Shown here: piece by piece, positions 59,451-64,000 of the stretch
Numbering within the stretch: position 1 is the first letter of the stretch
How the letters are laid out: every line of letters begins with the position of its first letter
NCBI GenBank assembly: GCA_008828725.1
Contig: MEHQ01000605.1
Span: 1,028,789-1,092,788, forward strand
Reading direction: 5' to 3'
Length of the DNA stretch: 64,000 nucleotides
Origin: Saccharina japonica
Taxonomy: Eukaryota; Sar; Phaeophyceae; Laminariales; Laminariaceae
The notes under the pieces: generated by a model
Database searches by the model: none
Seen by the model: the letters and a program-made list of their open reading frames with translations, nothing else
What the model was told of the DNA's origin: nothing
Position numbers and translations under genes: made by a program

Positions 59451-61950
59451 GGCTGTTGGCGCGTTGCGATCCCCACAGATTCGCCCGGTCCTTCGTTGTT
59501 TTTTTCACATTCAAAGGCGTCTTAATACTTGAAATTTTCTGCTGAGAGTTGCACAACGCAAGTTCAACCACAATAATAATGGCGTGCACACCGCATCATT
59601 TTTACAGATGTCGGTTGGACCTGGGTCCCTGCGGGATAAAAACCTGCAAATTGAAGTATTCGATCATATGTGGTGAACGATCGCCAGCGGCGGGTCGGAA
59701 ATAAGCGGAATACCCAGTCAGGATTATGTCGTTAGGGTTGACTTTCCATGACATGGAAGGGAGGGGGTGTATACTTTACACCAACATACTAGCATAATAG
59801 GCTCAGCACGCCGGACCGAGAAGACACAGCTATGTATTGAATTAGGTTCCGAGTTCTACGGCGTAACACACGTATCACCCAGCCTGTTTTGATTTTTATA
59901 TATGGCAGGTATTAACTTGGCCGTGTTTTTAGTCACGGTGCTTCCGCCGAACAACGGCAGCCCCTGCTTATTATATCCCCAATCCAAGGAATAGACTGAT
60001 CTATAAGGAAAACGTCCTAACGACGACGAAGCATCGGTTCGATGGAGCGATTCATGTGATTAAGGAGTTGGAGTCTTGATACGGTTGTTGCCGTCGCCTT
60101 CACACACGCTGGGAAAACAAAATTTTGGACACCAAGAGCAGTCTCGTGTACAACTTCATGATGTAGCTTCACAATCAACCGCAGCAGTCACCTCCCTTGC
60201 ACGGTGGCCCTACGCCTTGCAACGTAACACAGTTCGCCTATCCATCAGAGAAGGTGGCACCCTGGTTTACTCCTGCACTATTCTCAAGTTATTCGATAGA
60301 TAATACCTCAATACAGACTAGTATAGGAGCGTGTCGGTGTGCTACTATTGCCCAAATGAGGATGTCGCGAGCCATTATATGCACGTTCTAGAGCAGGTGC
60401 CGACAAGGGTAAAAGGTATCGTCGCAGTTATTTGGTGTGGTTTCATAGCTGATAATGAAACACCGTTATCGTCTCCTACATGTATAACCTGTTCCATGCG
60501 GGGTGTTAATTATTGAATCACGTTTGTTTCGCACTACTTGTGTTAGCCCCGTCGTGTGCCCTGCTCGAACCACTCTACCCAAATGAAGTCACTCGGCTAC
60601 GTGGAGTTTGACCCCGAAGTGTGTACTGGCTGTAACACGCAGCATAAGGCTGCCGCCTTCCTGCATGGATCAAGTCGTCGTCGATGAGAGTACAGATAGC
60701 CAAAGGGCCGTGCTTGAAATATATTTGGTGGCGGCAATAGGCCCCACCCGACGCGGTTCGCGGTCTCGTGCATTTTGTCAATTTTGTACTGTCGGAAACA
60801 TAATCCATGGACGGTAGCGGACCGTCGTCTAAAACGAGTACAACGGCAAGAAAACGCTTCGATCATACCTGGGCTGCATAGTACAGCCATGTACTCGCCG
60901 TGTACTTTCATCCTGCGTACATGTCTAACATTATCACCGCCACCGTCGATGCACATCAATAGACCGTCGGCAAGCAGGAATAACAACTATTTGACGGTTT
61001 CTGTTACACTTGCAAGAGTTAGTTCATGCTTGGACAGCCCAACACGCCGAAAACGTATATTTTTAGTTTATGTTGTAGCAGTCACACATATAAACACGTA
61101 CCATATGTATGTTAGACTACCAGCTGTACCCCCCTCAAGCCGGACCTCTCGGTAGCTATCCCAGTTTTGAATAGAGGAACACATGCAATGGGACTGTGGT
61201 GCCTGTCACCAGGAATTTGACATTATTCGCTGCTACAGCCGCTGCTACAGCGATAACGAACGGTGAGTATCTCTTATACAGTATGAAGGGGACTCCAAAT
61301 ATAGCCTTCGTATGACATGAAACCCATGAAACGCCAGGTAAACAACGGTTCACGTCAAGCGAGAGGCTCTTTGAACACCATACATATGCTTTTTATTTTT
61401 TGTGTACACTATAGTGGTCTACAGGTATGTAGAGTGTCGTTGTGGGTACTTGAATCATTATTTGCTGTGTTGGCTGGTTGCTACCCAGAGCATCTGTGAT
61501 CGATGACTTGTGAATATGAATACAGCGCAGTCAACCACACCGCGTAGACTCGAAATGTGTCGACGGGCATCACAGTCACGTACATGATTCCCTTCGCAGC
61601 CTTGCCTCGGTTGGGGTTGCACATTTGAGATACAACAATGAAATTTTCTTAAACCTATGAAGTTTTCCTCATACGCCACACTCTTATATCGTTTCAACCG
61701 ATGTGGACTTGAACAGTATCCCATGGAGACTGTTTATCCGATCTACAGTAGTAGCATATACTGTTTCGTTCGAACGTGTTGTAGCGAGGGTATATAGGTC
61801 GCGTCAATCCATAAGTTTCAGAGCAATATAGATGTATTCCACTACCGCTTGGTGGCGACGACTGACACTATAGGAGGCGGGACGTGTTCTTTCGAGGCTC
61901 CTAACCTGTTGGGGTATGTTGTACCTCACTCACCGTTTGCCACGGACGTT
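59450..61950. repeat. Tandem array unit D, left part only
   Basis: Landmarks in order: CATTCCGGCTGTTGGCG near 59449 (unit A 25984 has ATTCCGGCCGTAGGCG), the VVRVDF block near 59740, TLVY block 60255-60303, gene X block near 61175-61260, and ACATGAAACCCATGAAA at 61314, shared with unit C at 50640. Similarity fades after about 61.9 kb, before the position where a GDPH gene would lie. Confidence 0.65.
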
Positions 61951-62270
61951 TAGCACAGCGAATGCTCACCCGGATATTCAATCCCACGGCTTCGAGTTTA
62001 ACGTTTTGAGAAAAGAAACAGGAATAATGAAACGTTCACCGTATTGAAATGTGAATATGTATATACGTACGTATGTATATTAGAAAGATATATACGCCGT
62101 CCAGGTTTAGGGATTCATCGCCATCTGTACATACTCGTACGGCAGATAATAGGATCGCAGGTGTAGTTCACACATTACCCAACGCCACAAAGTCAACTCC
62201 TTGGTCGCAGGAAAAGCTTCGATATCTCCGGAGTAGAGCCATAACCCAAAACAAAACATGACAATTCTTA
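61950..62270. other. No gene recognised
   Basis: AT-rich spacer between unit D and the following satellite. It has a TATGTATATACGTACGTATG palindrome-like stretch near 62056. Confidence 0.5.
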
Positions 62271-62279
62271 ACCCTTGGA

Positions 62280-63300
62280 GATATCCATGGAAAAACAAAA
62301 CGAAAACCAGACATCAACGTGCCTGCACGTACGTAGAACATATACAGGTGTAATACGACGTAAGCAAACACGCAGAACCCCGTTGATCGCCTCACATGAA
62401 AAAACTGCACATCCCGGGCGCCGTATCCCGAGCCCTGATGTCGCAGGGAAATACGTACCCTGTACGAGACAAGCCTTTTCCTACAAACAGTGAAACCCTT
62501 TTCACAAAACATCGGTGGATAGTTGGCACCGTTACAACTACCTTAAACACCTACGCAACTAATATCTAGCTGGTGACGTATGGCCAGCCAACCTACAGCC
62601 AGTCAATCAATAAAAAATCCGGCTAATCTGACAAACCCTCAAGGTACCCAAGGACAAAAAAAAGTGAAACCAGAAATCATCGTGCTTACATGTAAGTCGA
62701 ATATACACACTTAACATGTTACAAATGCAAAGACACAGGACCCCGTTGATCACCTAGCATGAAAAACTTACACATCTCTGGCCGTCGTTGGGTCGGTCGC
62801 AGGTAAATTCGTACCCCGTGAGAAACACCCCTGATTACGAACAAGGAAACCCCCATAGACGAATCTCTTGGATGGTTGGCACCGCTGCGGCGAACGTAAA
62901 CACCTACACAACTAACGGCACTAACTAGCTGGCAACGTATAGTCAGCCAATGTACAGCCAGTCAATCAAGAAACAAGCGGACAAACCCAACAATTAAAGG
63001 TTCCCAATGAAATACAACTAAAACCATTAAATCAAGGTGAGTACGCATACATACGTAGAACAAACAATGGTATAATATGATGTATGCAAACACGCCGAAC
63101 CCCGCCAATCACCCAGCATGAAAAACTTGCACATCCCTGGGCCCGTATACCGAGACCTGACGTCGCAGAAAATTGGGTACCCCGTACAAAATCACCCTTC
63201 CTACGAACACGGAAATCCTTTGACACAAAGTAGCTGGATGGTTGGCACTACTTCAACTATCTTGAACACCCACGCAACACATAACCAGCTCACCACGTGC
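62280..63300 (+). repeat. Tandem repeat, period about 360 bases, three diverged copies
   Basis: Each copy has, in order: AAAACCAGA.ATCA, ACACGC.GAACCCCG..GATC.CC, CATGAAAAACT.GCACATC, TGGATGGTTGGCAC, CACCTACGCAACTAA and ACAGCCAGTCAATCAA. Copies begin near 62300, 62663 and 63022. No protein-coding sense. Confidence 0.88.
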
Positions 63301-63309
63301 AGTCTAGAG

Positions 63310-63465
63310 GTAGGACCCTGCGGGTACCAGTCAAAAACGGGTACCCGCCAAATTTTGGAGGCCGGACCCTACCCTACCCGCCGTGTAATGCCATTTTGGC
63401 GGGTACCCGGGTAAACGGGTACCCGGCATTACCCGGCGGGTAGTTGGCGGGTACCCAGCATTTTT
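63310..63465. repeat. GGGTACCC-rich cluster of short direct and inverted repeats
   Basis: GCGGGTACCC, its inverse and half-sites occur at least seven times in 150 bases with CGGGTAA spacers and a terminal poly-T. GGGTACCC is a perfect palindrome, so the segment can form many alternative hairpins. Confidence 0.85.
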
Positions 63466-63789
63466 TTTAGGTTTTGCTCCCTGTTTCAGTGCCACGAAAA
63501 ATTAATTTGAGTGGAAGATGTTGCGCGCTCCTACCGTACTACTGTTCTATAACCAAATCGACCTGTACAAACAGTTTTGATTGTTGACTCGATACACAAG
63601 CCGCCTAAAGTATCCTGCTCGTGTATTGCTCCATTGCGCAGGCGTGTTATGATGGGTTTGAATGCGCGAAAAAACTAAAACAATATGTATCACGTATGGC
63701 GGCGACGGTTCACGGTCTCCCCTTTATTAGAAGACTGCAGTGCATATTTTCCGACCCGCTACATATCGCATATCATATCGGGAAGTAGT

Positions 63790-63965
63790 GATACAAATGA
63801 AAACAAGGGCGACGGCGCGCGAGCGACTGAGCGAGCGGCAGCGGCGGGCGATCGATGAGGGCGGCCCGAGGCCGCCGCGGTCGACCGAGTGGCGTCGGGC
63901 GCACGGTCGACCGACCACGCGGCGGCGGGTGCGCGGTCGACCCAGCGGCGGCGGGTGCGACGGAT
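63790..63965. other. Very GC-rich segment at the right edge
   Basis: Rich in GGTCGACC/GGTCGACCGA and GGCGGCGGGTGCG repeats, open in two minus-strand frames with Arg/Ala-rich products. It could be the edge of an exon, a CpG-rich promoter or a GC minisatellite; the repeat structure makes the last most likely. Confidence 0.4.
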
Positions 63966-64000
63966 GTAGTACAGCAACAATTAGCACTAGTCCTACTGGA

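Noticed and set aside
63727..63987. Arg/Ala-rich minus-strand gene at the right edge
   Set aside because: Two overlapping frames are open because of GC-rich GGTCGACC and GGCGGCGGG repeats. No domain is visible.
1..64000. CRISPR arrays, bacterial operons, riboswitches
   Set aside because: No regularly spaced identical repeats with unique spacers. The sequence is intron-bearing eukaryotic DNA.

Overview
The window is nuclear DNA of a eukaryote. It has intron-rich genes with GT-AG splice sites, low gene density, many short inverted-repeat transposons, satellites and microsatellites. I see no bacterial operons, rRNA genes or CRISPR arrays. Large introns, signal-peptide secreted proteins, human-type TTAGGG repeats and a GDPH-motif protein family fit a stramenopile alga, perhaps a brown alga. 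That assignment is inference only.

Left part (1-10.7 kb): almost no recognisable genes. It holds a GC-rich partial reading frame at the edge, a satellite (about 0.6-1.1 kb), an ATCGATT-rich pair of clusters, and several members of a 245-bp inverted-repeat element, called family A here (ends GACGC..GCTACG.TAGAGGT). A second family, B (ends with GGGCCC), is also present.

Centre-left (10.7-21.3 kb): one complete secreted alkaline phosphatase gene on the minus strand. I could resolve ten exons with matching phases and every catalytic residue. Its introns carry family A elements, two copies of a longer interspersed repeat, a 180-bp tandem repeat, and a telomere-like TTAGGG run beside a splice donor.

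Right part (about 25.8-62 kb): a tandem array of four diverged units, A-D, of roughly 9-13 kb. Three units hold a secreted GDPH-motif (von Willebrand D or root-cap-like) protein gene on the plus strand, in three exons. Copies A and C are intact. Copy B is a pseudogene with a deletion, a frameshift, an internal stop and loss of the terminal stop. Unit D runs out of array sequence before the gene position. The units also share exon-like blocks on the minus strand upstream and downstream of the GDPH gene, so the ancestral unit probably held several genes, most now decayed.

Unit C carries an extra stretch of about 1.8 kb, a sequence gap at 53045-53116, and a dense pile of nested family A and B elements in the first intron of its GDPH gene. 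The right end (62.2-64 kb) holds a 360-bp satellite, a GGGTACCC-rich cluster and a very GC-rich edge. The exported phosphatase and exported cysteine-containing GDPH proteins both point to the cell surface, but nothing shows they work together.
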